This document shows positions 1 through 7,811 of a stretch of DNA of 43,767 nucleotides, piece after piece. The notes beneath the pieces are model-generated. The model had not been told where the DNA came from, made no database searches, and saw only the letters and a list, made by a program, of their open reading frames with translations. Source of the DNA: Rhodocyclales bacterium (lineage in GTDB: Bacteria; Pseudomonadota; Gammaproteobacteria; Burkholderiales; Rhodocyclaceae); assembly GCA_016215645.1 (NCBI GenBank), contig JACRIX010000020.1, positions 1 to 43,767 of the forward strand. Reading direction: 5' to 3'. The position numbers were made by a program, and so were the translations under genes. Every line of letters begins with the position of its first letter. Position 1 is the stretch's first letter.

Positions 1-164
1 AGGCAGAAGAAATAGCCCATGACCATGAAGGCGCGGTCGAGGTCGCCGCCGGGCAGCCAGGCCAGGCCCGTGCCGCAGATCAGCAGGGCGAGGCCGAAGG
101 AAATCCAGACCTGCAGGCGCCAGGCGCCGGTGTCGCGTTGGACGATGCGTACCGTGTGTTCCAT
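1..164 (-). CDS. YiaA/YiaB-like two-helix inner membrane protein (partial, C-terminus off window)
   Basis: The first 54 residues read MEHTVRIVQRDTGAWRLQ, then a hydrophobic helix (VWISFGLALLICGTGLAWL), a short polar turn (PGGDLDRAF) and the start of a second helix (MVMGYFFC). This helix-turn-helix pattern matches the YiaAB two-helix domain of small inner membrane proteins of unknown function. A good Shine-Dalgarno (AAGGAG) lies just upstream of the ATG at 164, which fixes the start. The gene runs off the left edge, so its length and any second YiaAB repeat cannot be seen. It is divergent from the HTH regulator gene, with about 140 bp between the starts, so the two may share a control region. 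Confidence 0.65.
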   Translation of the reverse strand, partial: MEHTVRIVQRDTGAWRLQVWISFGLALLICGTGLAWLPGGDLDRAFMVMGYFFC

Positions 165-305
165 GATGTGCTCCTTGTGGTTGTGGGTGAAGACGGGCGC
201 ATCATCGGCGCGTGACAGCATCGGTACAAGCAGGAGGGACGTTGTTGCCCATGGAGCCACTCGTGGTATCGTATGGCGATACCTATCTCCGGAATCGCCG
301 ATATC

Positions 306-1088
306 ATGAGCACCACCGCCGATCTGCTCTCGCTGCTCAAGAACGAACTCAAGGGCGCCGGCGTCACCTATGCCGTGGTGGCGGAACGCCTCGGCATGGC
401 CGAATCCAGCGTCAAGCGCATGTTCTCGAAAGGCGGCGACATGCCGGTGTCGCGCATCGACGACATCTGCCGCATCATCAACCTCGATTTCGCCGACCTC
501 GCGCGCCGCGTCGCCGATACCCAGCCGCTGATGCTGGAACTAACGCTGGCGCAGGAAAAGGCGGTGGTCGCCGACCGCACGCTGCTGGTGGTGGCGATCT
601 GCGTCATCAGCCAGGTGCCCGCCGAGGAGATCCTTGCCACCTACGAACTGACCGAGGCCAAGCTGGTCAAGGCGCTGACTCAGCTCGACCGCATCGGCAT
701 CATCGATCTGCGCCCCGGCAACCGCTACCGGCTCAAAGTGGCCAAGGGTTTCCGCTGGTTGCCGCAGGGGCCGGTGATGGAATTTTTCCGCAAGGAAGTG
801 CTGGACGACTATTTCGCCGGCGGCTTCGACGGCGAGTCGGAAATGCTCATGGTGGTGCATGGTGAAATCGGCCGCGGCCTGGCCAACTCCTTCCGCGAGA
901 GGCTGATGCGCGTCGGCCAGGATTTTTCCAATCAGCACCTGGCCGATCAGAAATTGCCGGCCGACCAGCGCCGGCCCTACACCATCGTCATCGGCATGCG
1001 TTCATGGCTGATGGCGGCGCTGGCGGACATGCAGCGGCGCAAGCCGGGTGTGGCTCCCGTACCCGCCAAACCACGCGGCCGACGATGA
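306..1088 (+). CDS. XRE-type helix-turn-helix transcriptional regulator
   Basis: 260-residue soluble protein. Residues about 5-60 form a helix-turn-helix domain (AVVAERLGMAESSVKRMF, followed by SRIDDICRIINLDFADL). The remaining 200 residues have no recognised enzyme motif and look like a helical sensing or oligomerisation region, including a second winged-helix-like stretch (ILATYELTEAKLVKALTQLDRIGIIDLRPGNRYRL). I chose the ATG at 306 because the HTH fold begins just after it; an in-frame ATG at 273 would add 11 residues. Neither start has a strong ribosome binding site. The 3' end overlaps the convergent ceramidase-like gene by 101 bp, so the two transcripts are antisense to each other there. 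Target unknown; the divergent YiaA/B-like gene is one candidate. Confidence 0.8.
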   Translation: MSTTADLLSLLKNELKGAGVTYAVVAERLGMAESSVKRMFSKGGDMPVSRIDDICRIINLDFADLARRVADTQPLMLELTLAQEKAVVADRTLLVVAICVISQVPAEEILATYELTEAKLVKALTQLDRIGIIDLRPGNRYRLKVAKGFRWLPQGPVMEFFRKEVLDDYFAGGFDGESEMLMVVHGEIGRGLANSFRERLMRVGQDFSNQHLADQKLPADQRRPYTIVIGMRSWLMAALADMQRRKPGVAPVPAKPRGRR

Positions 1089-1803
1089 GGGCGGCCGCCC
1101 CTGTCGCCAGCAGGTGTTTCAGGGTGTGGCCGGTGACCGGGCTCAATACTGCGGCGATGGCGTGGTCATTGGCCTCCGTCAGCTTGGCGAGGATGTAGAT
1201 CGCCAGGGCGCCGCCGAAGGCCAGGCGATCGGCGGCGGGCGCCTTGTAAATCCACTGCCAGAGCGGGATCAGCAGGATCGGCAGGCCCTGCAGCAGCAGG
1301 TAGGGACGCAGGTCGCCGGCGCCGGCAAGGTCGGTGAAGCGCCACCAGGCGACGCTGGCGACCGCGACCAGCGCCAGCAGGCCTGCCATGCCGCCGCTGT
1401 TGCGCCGGCGCACCTCGCCCAGCACGCCGGCCAGCAGCCCGGCGCAGGCCAAAGCGATCGGCAGCCGGTCCCAGACCAGTCGCGCGTTGTCCGGTGCCAG
1501 GTGATACCAGGTCGAACCCAGCGCGGTCAGGAACAGCCCGGCCAGGAACAGCCGGTAGCCGGCCCAGCCGTGACGCAGTTCGGGATGCTCGCGGTTTGGC
1601 GCCAGCCTGATCCAGCCCCAGAAGGCGGCCAGCGCGAAGCCGAGGTTGGACGTCACATCGCAGAAATGCGGCACGCCCCAGACCAGCGACTGGTCGGCGA
1701 AGTCGTGGTAGCCATCGGGCTGATGAATCGGGCCGTGGAACAGGGCGGCCGCGGCCAGCAGCAGCGTCACTGCCGTGGGCAGGTAATGCGGAAGGGATTT
1801 CAT
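988..1803 (-). CDS. Ceramidase-like (CREST superfamily) integral membrane protein
   Basis: 271 residues with about seven hydrophobic segments. The pattern fits the alkaline ceramidase/CREST family of membrane metal hydrolases: Asp in FCDVTSNLGFALA (D49), a Ser-x-x-x-His element (GSTWYHLAPDN, H101) with nearby WDRLP, and paired His near the C-terminus (GHTLKHLLATG). Eukaryotic members cut the amide bond of ceramides; bacterial relatives mostly lack an assigned substrate, so lipid amidase activity is only an inference. The start is the ATG at 1803, preceded by AGGAGAACGCC, a strong Shine-Dalgarno. The C-terminal 30 residues are Pro/Ala/Cys-rich and are encoded in the region that overlaps the 3' end of the convergent HTH gene, so this tail may be poorly conserved. 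Confidence 0.7.
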   Translation of the reverse strand: MKSLPHYLPTAVTLLLAAAALFHGPIHQPDGYHDFADQSLVWGVPHFCDVTSNLGFALAAFWGWIRLAPNREHPELRHGWAGYRLFLAGLFLTALGSTWYHLAPDNARLVWDRLPIALACAGLLAGVLGEVRRRNSGGMAGLLALVAVASVAWWRFTDLAGAGDLRPYLLLQGLPILLIPLWQWIYKAPAADRLAFGGALAIYILAKLTEANDHAIAAVLSPVTGHTLKHLLATGAAALIVGRVVWRVREPHPACAAACPPAPPSAMNACR

Positions 1804-2034
1804 GGCGTTCTCCTGGGTTGTGGTGAAGCCAGAATGCGGGCGGGCAACCGTGCGGGTAAAGCGAAACCGCCAAAGGCGCGTTGTTTGCGCCATGCAGTAC
1901 CGGCGCGCAATACCCGCCCGGCCCGGGGCGTCAGCAGCATCCCACGAGCTGCCGGTGTTCACGGCGGATCCGATCCCGATCTGTTGCCCGCAAGATACAG
2001 GTGCGATCCCGGGACTGGCTTGTTGAAAACCAGA

Positions 2035-2095
2035 TGTTGACGTTTGTCATAGTTTGAACTAACTTTAAGTAATGAAAATAACTATATGATTGACA
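2035..2095 (+). promoter_or_regulatory. AT-rich promoter region ahead of the Slam-like gene
   Basis: The roughly 60 bp before the ATG at 2096 are markedly more AT-rich than the surrounding DNA and contain TTTAAG and TATGAT hexamers about 15 bp apart, a weak sigma-70-like pair. No clear Shine-Dalgarno precedes the ATG. The rest of the 1804-2034 interval holds the 5' flank of the ceramidase-like gene and nothing else I recognise. Confidence 0.3.
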
Positions 2096-3418
2096 ATGAT
2101 AAAGCAGATTCGCATCGGGGTGATTCTGGGTCTGGCGCTGATGGCGCCGCCGACATTCGCTGACGCCGACCTCGATATGGTGCGGGTCCTGCTGGCTGAG
2201 GGGCGCGCGGCCGAGGCCTATGAACGACTCGCCACTCAGGAGTTCGAGCGTGCCGGCAATGTCGATTTCGACTACGTATTCGGACTTGTCGCCCTGGCTT
2301 CAGGACGGCCAAGCCTGGCCACCTTGGCGTTCGAGCGGGTCATCGCGGTGGATCCGGGTTTCGCTGCCGCGCATCTGGATATCGGCCGAGCCTACTATGC
2401 GCTTGGTGATCTGGAGCGGGCGGAGCAGTCCTTCGCGCTCGTGCGTTCGCTGAATGCCCCGCCGGATGCCTTGGCCACGATCAACAACTACGAAAAGGCG
2501 ATCGCAGCACGGCGCGATCCGAAACGTCTTCGCCTGACCGGCTATGTCGAACTGACAAGCGGAGTGGATACCAACGTCAATCAGGCCACCAGCGCGTCCT
2601 CGATTGCAATCCCTGCTTTTGGCGGCAGCTATACGCTGGGCAGCTCCAGCCTGGCCCGGCGCGACGAGTACAGTGCCGCGACGGCAGGTGCCGACGCGCA
2701 GTGGATGCTGGATGAGAACAGCGCCATCTATGCCGGCGGCGATTTGCAGCTGCGCGACTACCTGAAACAGAACGCCTACGACATCGGCAGCATCGACGTG
2801 CGCGCCGGTCTGACATTCGCGGAGGGGAAAAGCCTGTATCGGATCGGTACCGGCTACAACGACTACCGGCTGGAAAGTGACAGGTATCGCGGAGTGGCCA
2901 CAGCCCTCGGCGAATGGCGCTATGCCTTCAGCCAGAACACCTCCGCCTCGATTTCCGCGCAGTACAACGAGATCCGCTATGTCACGGCGGATCAGCGTGG
3001 CAACGATGTCAATGTCGTGATGCTGGGCGCCGGCCTGTCGCACTTGTTCCAGGGAACTCGCCCGGTGACGGTCTTTGCCGGCGCCTTTGCCGGCGAGGAG
3101 CGTGAGGAACGCGAGCGTACGGACGGCAACCGTGCGCTTGGCGGAGTGCGTCTGGGGGCGTCTGTGGCAGCGCATGAATCCGTCGAAGTGTTCGCCAGCG
3201 CGGCGGCCCAGGTCGGGCTTTACAGCCGCTACAGCAGCCTGTTCCTGGTCCGCCGGCGCGATGCCCAATACGATCTTGGCCTTGGTGCCAGTTGGCGCTT
3301 TGCACCGCTCTGGTCGGTTCGCCCGCAGGTGTCGTTGTCGCGCAACGATTCCAACCTGCCGATTTATGACACCATGCGTTACGATGTGTCATTGAGCTTG
3401 CGTCGCGATTTCCGCTGA
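2096..3418 (+). CDS. TPR-containing outer-membrane beta-barrel protein, Slam (type XI secretion)-like
   Basis: 440 residues. Signal peptide about 1-22 (hydrophobic core, cleavage near TFADA). Residues about 25-135 are helical TPR-like repeats (DYVFGLVALASGRPSLATLAFERVI; AAHLDIGRAYYALGDLERAEQSF). From about 150 on, the sequence alternates polar and hydrophobic residues with many aromatic strands and ends in YDVSLSLRRDFR, as in an outer-membrane barrel. This order (periplasmic TPR then barrel of about 290 residues) is that of DUF560 / surface lipoprotein assembly modifier proteins, which translocate cargo with TbpB-like barrels. The next gene, 15 bp downstream, encodes a secreted protein with a candidate cargo domain, which supports the reading. 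An ATG at 2096 is preferred over an in-frame TTG at 2090. Alternative: another TPR-barrel porin not involved in secretion. Confidence 0.65.
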   Translation: MIKQIRIGVILGLALMAPPTFADADLDMVRVLLAEGRAAEAYERLATQEFERAGNVDFDYVFGLVALASGRPSLATLAFERVIAVDPGFAAAHLDIGRAYYALGDLERAEQSFALVRSLNAPPDALATINNYEKAIAARRDPKRLRLTGYVELTSGVDTNVNQATSASSIAIPAFGGSYTLGSSSLARRDEYSAATAGADAQWMLDENSAIYAGGDLQLRDYLKQNAYDIGSIDVRAGLTFAEGKSLYRIGTGYNDYRLESDRYRGVATALGEWRYAFSQNTSASISAQYNEIRYVTADQRGNDVNVVMLGAGLSHLFQGTRPVTVFAGAFAGEEREERERTDGNRALGGVRLGASVAAHESVEVFASAAAQVGLYSRYSSLFLVRRRDAQYDLGLGASWRFAPLWSVRPQVSLSRNDSNLPIYDTMRYDVSLSLRRDFR

Positions 3419-3433
3419 TTCCGGGAGGATCGT

Positions 3434-5221
3434 ATGAACATACTGCTTCGGCTGGCAGCGGCCGCAATCCTGCTTTCGACGAATCTTGTTTTTGCCGCCA
3501 CGGCGGGCCGTGCCCAGTTCGTCGCCGGCGATGTCAAGGTCGAGTCAGCCGACGGTATTCAGCGGCCACTGAAGAAGGGCGACAGCATTGCCGAGGGCGA
3601 AGCCGTTGTCACCGGGGCCAGCGGGCAGGCGCAATTGCTGATGTCCGACGAAGCCATCGTCGCCGTGCGGGCCGATACGCGACTGCGCTTTGAAACCTAT
3701 CGTTTTTCGGGAAAGCCGGATGGCACCGAGGAAAGCCTGATCGGTTTGTTGCGGGGGGGATTCCGAACGATTTCGGGCCTGATCGGCCGTTCCAAGCCTA
3801 GCGCCTACAAGATCAAGACGCCGACCGCGACCATCGGCATACGAGGCACGGACCATGAGCCCCTGTACATTCCGCCACCCGAGCCTGGCGAAACGCCTGT
3901 CGGGCCGCCGGGAACCTACAACAAGGTGAACTCCGGCCAGACCTTCATCGAGAATGCCAGTGGTCGCATCGAGATCGGACCCAACCAGGCGGGCTATGCG
4001 CCGCCGACCCCCACGATCGCTCCGGTGCGCTTGCCGCAGATACCCGCCTTCATGCGCGGGACGCCGTCCGTCGGTGTCGTTGGCGACAAGCGCGGAACCG
4101 GTGACGCCGAGCGGCGCGGTCAGGGGGCCAAGGAGGCAGCGGGCGGGCAGGGCCAGCAGGAACGTGGCGAGGGCCAGGAGCGCAAGACCCAGGTCGGCCC
4201 GCAATCGGCCACGCGCGACGGCGCGGCCGGAAGTGCGAGCCAGCCGGCGGGCCTGGCGCCGCAGCCCGGCGGTGTACAGGGCCCTGCACCGGCGGGTGCG
4301 GCGGCGCAAGCCCCCGGCGGGTTGATGCCGCCCGGTGGCATTCCCGCCGGACCGGCGCCCGGCGGATTGCAAAGTCCAATGCCCGGGGGATTGCAGGCCC
4401 CCGGCGGCATGCCGTTGCCCGGCAGCATCCCGCCACCGGTGGCGCCGATCATCAAGGGAACGCTGGATCTCAATAATCCGCCCTCCGGGTTCGTTGCGGC
4501 GCCAAACGGATATGGCATGACCGGCGGCGATCTCTCGGGGTCGGCAGTCGGCAGCGGCGCGGGGGTCGTCGGCAATGATTTTGGCGCCGTGTTGAATGCT
4601 GCCGGCAACTTGCTCAATGTCGGTGGGGGCGGCTTTTCCTATGCCAGCGGCGCGGCTCCGCTGTTCCAGCAGGGGAGTACTACCGTAGGCGGGGTGCCAG
4701 TGCGCTGGGGCATCTACGCAGGTGGACAGATCAGCGATGGGCAGGGGGTGCGCAATCCGAGTTTCTTCCATTTCATGGGTGCGCCGAATGCGACGTCGCA
4801 AGCTGTCCTGATTCCGGCCCTGACCGCGGGTGGACCGATGACGTTCACCGCGGCGGCGGCCAACAACGAATACACCAAACCGGTTGCTGAAAATGGCGCG
4901 GTTGGCGGCACCGTCGGGTTAAGCATTACGCTAAACAATGTTTCCTCGACTCCGTCCGTGACGGCCTACAACCTTTCCGTGTCGGATGCCAATGCGCGCA
5001 GTTGGACGGCATCGCTGTCGGGCGGGCCGGTGGGCCTGGGTACTTTTCTGAAGGGCGCGGGTGCCCAGCTCAACGTCGGATGTACGGGTTGCGCCGCGGC
5101 TACGGGCTTGGGCGGCGCGCACGGTGTGGCGATCGGCAGCACATCGATACAGGGCGTGGTTTCGTCATACGACCTCAAGGCGGGCGGCGCAGGCGTGACG
5201 GGATCGGTTCTCGCCCGCTGA
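3434..5221 (+). CDS. Secreted FecR-domain protein with Pro/Gly linker and Slam-cargo-like C-terminal domain
   Basis: 595 residues. Signal peptide about 1-23. Residues about 28-145 form a FecR domain (FVAGDVKVESADG, KKGDSIAEGEAVVTG, TRLRFETYRF, and the terminal TPTATIGIRGTDHE). There is no transmembrane segment and no cytoplasmic anti-sigma domain, so this is not a classic FecR regulator. Residues about 215-340 are low complexity, rich in Gly, Pro, Ala and Gln with repeated PGG units. Residues about 420-595 are a Gly-rich, strand-forming domain with WGIYAGG, FFHFMGAP and GGAHGVAIG...SSYDLKAGGAGVTG elements, resembling the C-terminal eight-stranded barrel of TbpB-like Slam cargo. The ATG at 3434 has a strong Shine-Dalgarno (GGGAGGA). 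It lies 15 bp after the Slam-like gene and is probably cotranscribed. No lipobox is present, so the product would be released or loosely attached rather than lipidated. Confidence 0.65.
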   Translation: MNILLRLAAAAILLSTNLVFAATAGRAQFVAGDVKVESADGIQRPLKKGDSIAEGEAVVTGASGQAQLLMSDEAIVAVRADTRLRFETYRFSGKPDGTEESLIGLLRGGFRTISGLIGRSKPSAYKIKTPTATIGIRGTDHEPLYIPPPEPGETPVGPPGTYNKVNSGQTFIENASGRIEIGPNQAGYAPPTPTIAPVRLPQIPAFMRGTPSVGVVGDKRGTGDAERRGQGAKEAAGGQGQQERGEGQERKTQVGPQSATRDGAAGSASQPAGLAPQPGGVQGPAPAGAAAQAPGGLMPPGGIPAGPAPGGLQSPMPGGLQAPGGMPLPGSIPPPVAPIIKGTLDLNNPPSGFVAAPNGYGMTGGDLSGSAVGSGAGVVGNDFGAVLNAAGNLLNVGGGGFSYASGAAPLFQQGSTTVGGVPVRWGIYAGGQISDGQGVRNPSFFHFMGAPNATSQAVLIPALTAGGPMTFTAAAANNEYTKPVAENGAVGGTVGLSITLNNVSSTPSVTAYNLSVSDANARSWTASLSGGPVGLGTFLKGAGAQLNVGCTGCAAATGLGGAHGVAIGSTSIQGVVSSYDLKAGGAGVTGSVLAR

Positions 5222-5233
5222 GTTCTGCTCACC

Positions 5234-5265
5234 CCCCGCCGGAATGTCCATGGCAGGTGGCGGGG
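5234..5265 (+). terminator. Possible hairpin after the FecR-domain gene
   Basis: CCCCGCC (5234-5240) pairs with GGCGGGG (5259-5265) across an 18-nt loop, 12 bp after the stop codon. There is no T-tract, so it is at best a weak or Rho-assisted terminator. Confidence 0.25.
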
Positions 5266-5340
5266 AACTGCTCCAAGCAAGTGCTGACGGCGCGCAAGGC
5301 AAATGCAATAATGCCAGCCAACAAAACGGAGGAGACCGAA

Positions 5341-7008
5341 ATGGAGAAGTCCTGGATCAAGAATTATCCGGCCGGCGTGCCGGCCGAGATCGACCCCGCC
5401 CAGTACGAGACCGTAGCCCAGGTGCTCGAAGAGGCGATGAAGAAGTACGCGGCGCGCACCGCCTTCATCTGCATGGGCAAGTCCATTACCTACGCACAGC
5501 TTGACACCGCCTCGCGCAGCCTCGGCGCCTGGTTGCAGTCGCGCGGCATTGCTCCCGGCGGGCGCGTCGCGATCATGATGCCGAACATCATGCAATACCC
5601 GGTCGCGGTGGCCGCGATCCTGCGTGCCGGCTATGTCGTGGTCAACATCAATCCCCTGTACACACCGCGCGAACTCGAGCATCAGCTCAAGGACAGCGGC
5701 GCCGAAGCCATCATCATCATCGAGAACTTCGCCACGACGCTGGACAAGGTGGTCGCCAATACCCCCGTAAAGCATGTGGTGGTTGCGGCAATGGGCGACC
5801 TGCTGGGCGGCCTCAAGGGCATGCTGGTGAATTTCGTGGTGCGCAAGGTGAAGAAGATGGTGCCCGAATTTTCGCTGCCCGGTTCCTTCCGCTTCAACGA
5901 CGTGGTTTCGCAAGGCTCGGGCATGACGCTGAAGACCGTGGTGCGCAACCGCGAGGACGTTGCCTTCCTGCAATACACCGGCGGCACCACCGGCGTGTCG
6001 AAGGGCGCAACGCTGCTCAATCGCAACATCATCGCCAACATGCTGCAGGTCGAAGCCTGGATGCAGCCGGCGATCAACACCCACACCGACGAGCAGCACA
6101 ATTTCGTCTGCGCCCTGCCGCTGTACCACATCTTCGCCCTGACGGTCTGCAACATGATCGGCACGCGCACCGGCTCCTGCAACCTGCTGATTCCCAATCC
6201 GCGCGACATCCCCGGCTTCGTCAAGGAGCTGTCGACCTTCAAGTTCAATGTCTTCCCCTGCCTCAACACCTTGTTCAACGCCCTGGCCAACAACCCGGAA
6301 TTCGCCAAGCTGGATTTCTCGACGCTGAAGATCAGCCTCGGCGGCGGCATGGCGACGCAGCGCCCGGTGGCCGAGAAATGGATGGCGCTCACGGGCAGTG
6401 CCATCGTCGAGGGCTACGGCCTGTCCGAGACTTCGCCGGTGGCGACCTGCAACGTTGCCAACCTCAAGGGTTTCACCGGCACCATCGGCTTGCCGGTGTC
6501 CTCGACCGAGATCGCGATCCGCGACGAGGACGGCAAGGATGTGGCGCTGGGCGAATCCGGCGAGATCTGCATCCGCGGCCCGCAGGTGATGGCCGGCTAC
6601 TGGCAGCGTCCCGACGAAACGGCGAACGTCATGACCGCCGACGGCTTCTTCAAGTCGGGCGACGTCGGCATCATGGATACGGACGGTTCCACCCGCATCG
6701 TCGACCGCAAGAAGGACATGGTGCTGGTCTCTGGCTTCAACGTCTATCCGAGCGAGATCGAGGAAGTCGCCATGAAGCATCCCGGCATCATGGAGGCGGC
6801 GGTGATCGGCGTACCCGACGAGCATTCGGGCGAGGTGCCGAAGATATTCATCGTCAAGAAGGATCCGGCGCTGACCGAACAGGACGTGCAGAATTTCCTC
6901 AAGGAGCAGCTCACGGGCTACAAGCGGCCGAAGTACGTCGAGTTCCGCGCCGACCTGCCGAAGACGCCGGTGGGCAAGATCCTGCGCCGCGAACTGCGGC
7001 CGAAGTAG
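5341..7008 (+). CDS. fadD: Long-chain acyl-CoA synthetase (AMP-forming)
   Basis: 555 residues, the usual size for bacterial FadD. It activates fatty acids to acyl-adenylates and then acyl-CoAs at the inner face of the membrane for beta-oxidation or lipid synthesis. Motifs: P-loop-like YTGGTTGVSKG (212-222), the A5-type GYGLSETSP, GEICIRGPQVMAGYW, the A8 hinge region IVDRKKDMVLVSGFNVYPSEIE and the C-terminal catalytic lysine segment KTPVGKILRREL. An insert of about 40 residues (LGGLKGMLVNFVVRKVKKMVPEF) is typical of proteobacterial FadD. The start at 5341 is set by GGAGGAG eight bases upstream; longer in-frame extensions run back into the previous gene. A strong terminator follows. Related aryl- or medium-chain ligases cannot be excluded from sequence alone. 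Confidence 0.92.
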   Translation: MEKSWIKNYPAGVPAEIDPAQYETVAQVLEEAMKKYAARTAFICMGKSITYAQLDTASRSLGAWLQSRGIAPGGRVAIMMPNIMQYPVAVAAILRAGYVVVNINPLYTPRELEHQLKDSGAEAIIIIENFATTLDKVVANTPVKHVVVAAMGDLLGGLKGMLVNFVVRKVKKMVPEFSLPGSFRFNDVVSQGSGMTLKTVVRNREDVAFLQYTGGTTGVSKGATLLNRNIIANMLQVEAWMQPAINTHTDEQHNFVCALPLYHIFALTVCNMIGTRTGSCNLLIPNPRDIPGFVKELSTFKFNVFPCLNTLFNALANNPEFAKLDFSTLKISLGGGMATQRPVAEKWMALTGSAIVEGYGLSETSPVATCNVANLKGFTGTIGLPVSSTEIAIRDEDGKDVALGESGEICIRGPQVMAGYWQRPDETANVMTADGFFKSGDVGIMDTDGSTRIVDRKKDMVLVSGFNVYPSEIEEVAMKHPGIMEAAVIGVPDEHSGEVPKIFIVKKDPALTEQDVQNFLKEQLTGYKRPKYVEFRADLPKTPVGKILRRELRPK

Positions 7009-7020
7009 TTTCCGATTCCG

Positions 7021-7057
7021 CGGCCGCCGTCCTTTCGGGCGGCGGCCGTTTTATTTT
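7021..7057 (+). terminator. Rho-independent terminator after fadD
   Basis: A 12-bp GC-rich stem (7021-7032 with 7037-7048, one G-T pair) closes a TTTC loop and is followed by TTTTATTTT. It sits 12 bp after the fadD stop and just before the next gene's ribosome binding site. Confidence 0.85.
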
Positions 7058-7071
7058 CAGGAGAAAGACCC

Positions 7072-7752
7072 ATGCGCAGCCTAATTTCATTCGCCGCCGG
7101 TTTGTTGCTGGCCACCTCCGCCCACGCCCTGAGCCTGGCCGACATTTCCGGCAAGGATGCCGGCAGCGGCCTCAAGGAGGCCTTGACCCAGGGCGCCGCC
7201 AAGGCCGTCGACCTGCTCGGCAAGCCCGACGGCTTCCTCGGCAATCCCAAGGTGAAGATCCCGCTGCCGGAAAGCGTGCAGAAGATCGAAGGCGTGATGC
7301 GCGGCCTTGGCATGGGCAAGCAGGCCGACGAACTGGTGAACGCCATGAACCGCGCGGCGGAAGCGGCCGTGCCGCAGGCCAAGACCTTGCTGGTGAATTC
7401 GATCAAGCAGATGTCGGTGCAGGATGCAAAGGGAATTCTTCAGGGTGGCGAGGACAGTGCCACGCAGTACTTCCGCCGCACCACCTCCGGCCCGCTGACC
7501 GAGAAGTTCAAGCCGGTGGTGAAGCAGGCCATGGCCAGGGTCAAGCTGGCCGAGAAATATGACCAGCTCGCCGGCAAGGCCTCCAAGCTCGGCCTGGTGC
7601 GCGAGCAGGACGCGCAACTGGAAAACTACGTCACGCAGAAGACGCTGGACGGCCTCTACCTGATGATCGCCGAGGAGGAGAAGGCCATCCGCAAAGACCC
7701 GGCGGGCGCCGCCGGCAAGCTGGCGCAGAAGGTGTTCGGCGCCCTGAAGTAA
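7072..7752 (+). CDS. DUF4197 family exported protein
   Basis: 226 residues with a Sec signal peptide (about 1-19, cleavage after AHA). The mature part is strongly helical and matches the DUF4197 family: LKEALTQGAAKAVDLLG, a PLPESVQKIEGVMRGLGMG segment, DAKGILQGGEDSATQYFR, and a C-terminal DGLYLMIAEEEKAIRKDPAG. The function of the family is not established; the location is periplasmic by its signal peptide. AGGAG precedes the ATG at the right distance. It lies downstream of the fadD terminator and so probably has its own promoter or depends on readthrough. Confidence 0.85.
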   Translation: MRSLISFAAGLLLATSAHALSLADISGKDAGSGLKEALTQGAAKAVDLLGKPDGFLGNPKVKIPLPESVQKIEGVMRGLGMGKQADELVNAMNRAAEAAVPQAKTLLVNSIKQMSVQDAKGILQGGEDSATQYFRRTTSGPLTEKFKPVVKQAMARVKLAEKYDQLAGKASKLGLVREQDAQLENYVTQKTLDGLYLMIAEEEKAIRKDPAGAAGKLAQKVFGALK

Positions 7753-7811
7753 TTACGCGTCCGTTGCCGCCGGGCTCAAGAGTCGGCGCTGGCGGTACGC
7801 CGATCTGACCC

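Noticed and set aside
4966..6825. A 619-codon open frame on the minus strand opposite fadD
   Set aside because: His/Asp/Gly/Arg-rich translation without domains, an artefact of GC-rich codon use in fadD; ribosome site and family evidence favour fadD.
7781..7803. AGAGTCGGCG motif also near 10545 and 33558 as a dispersed repeat
   Set aside because: The shared core is only about 10 bp, one copy lies inside livM coding sequence, and flanks differ; chance in GC-rich DNA is likely.
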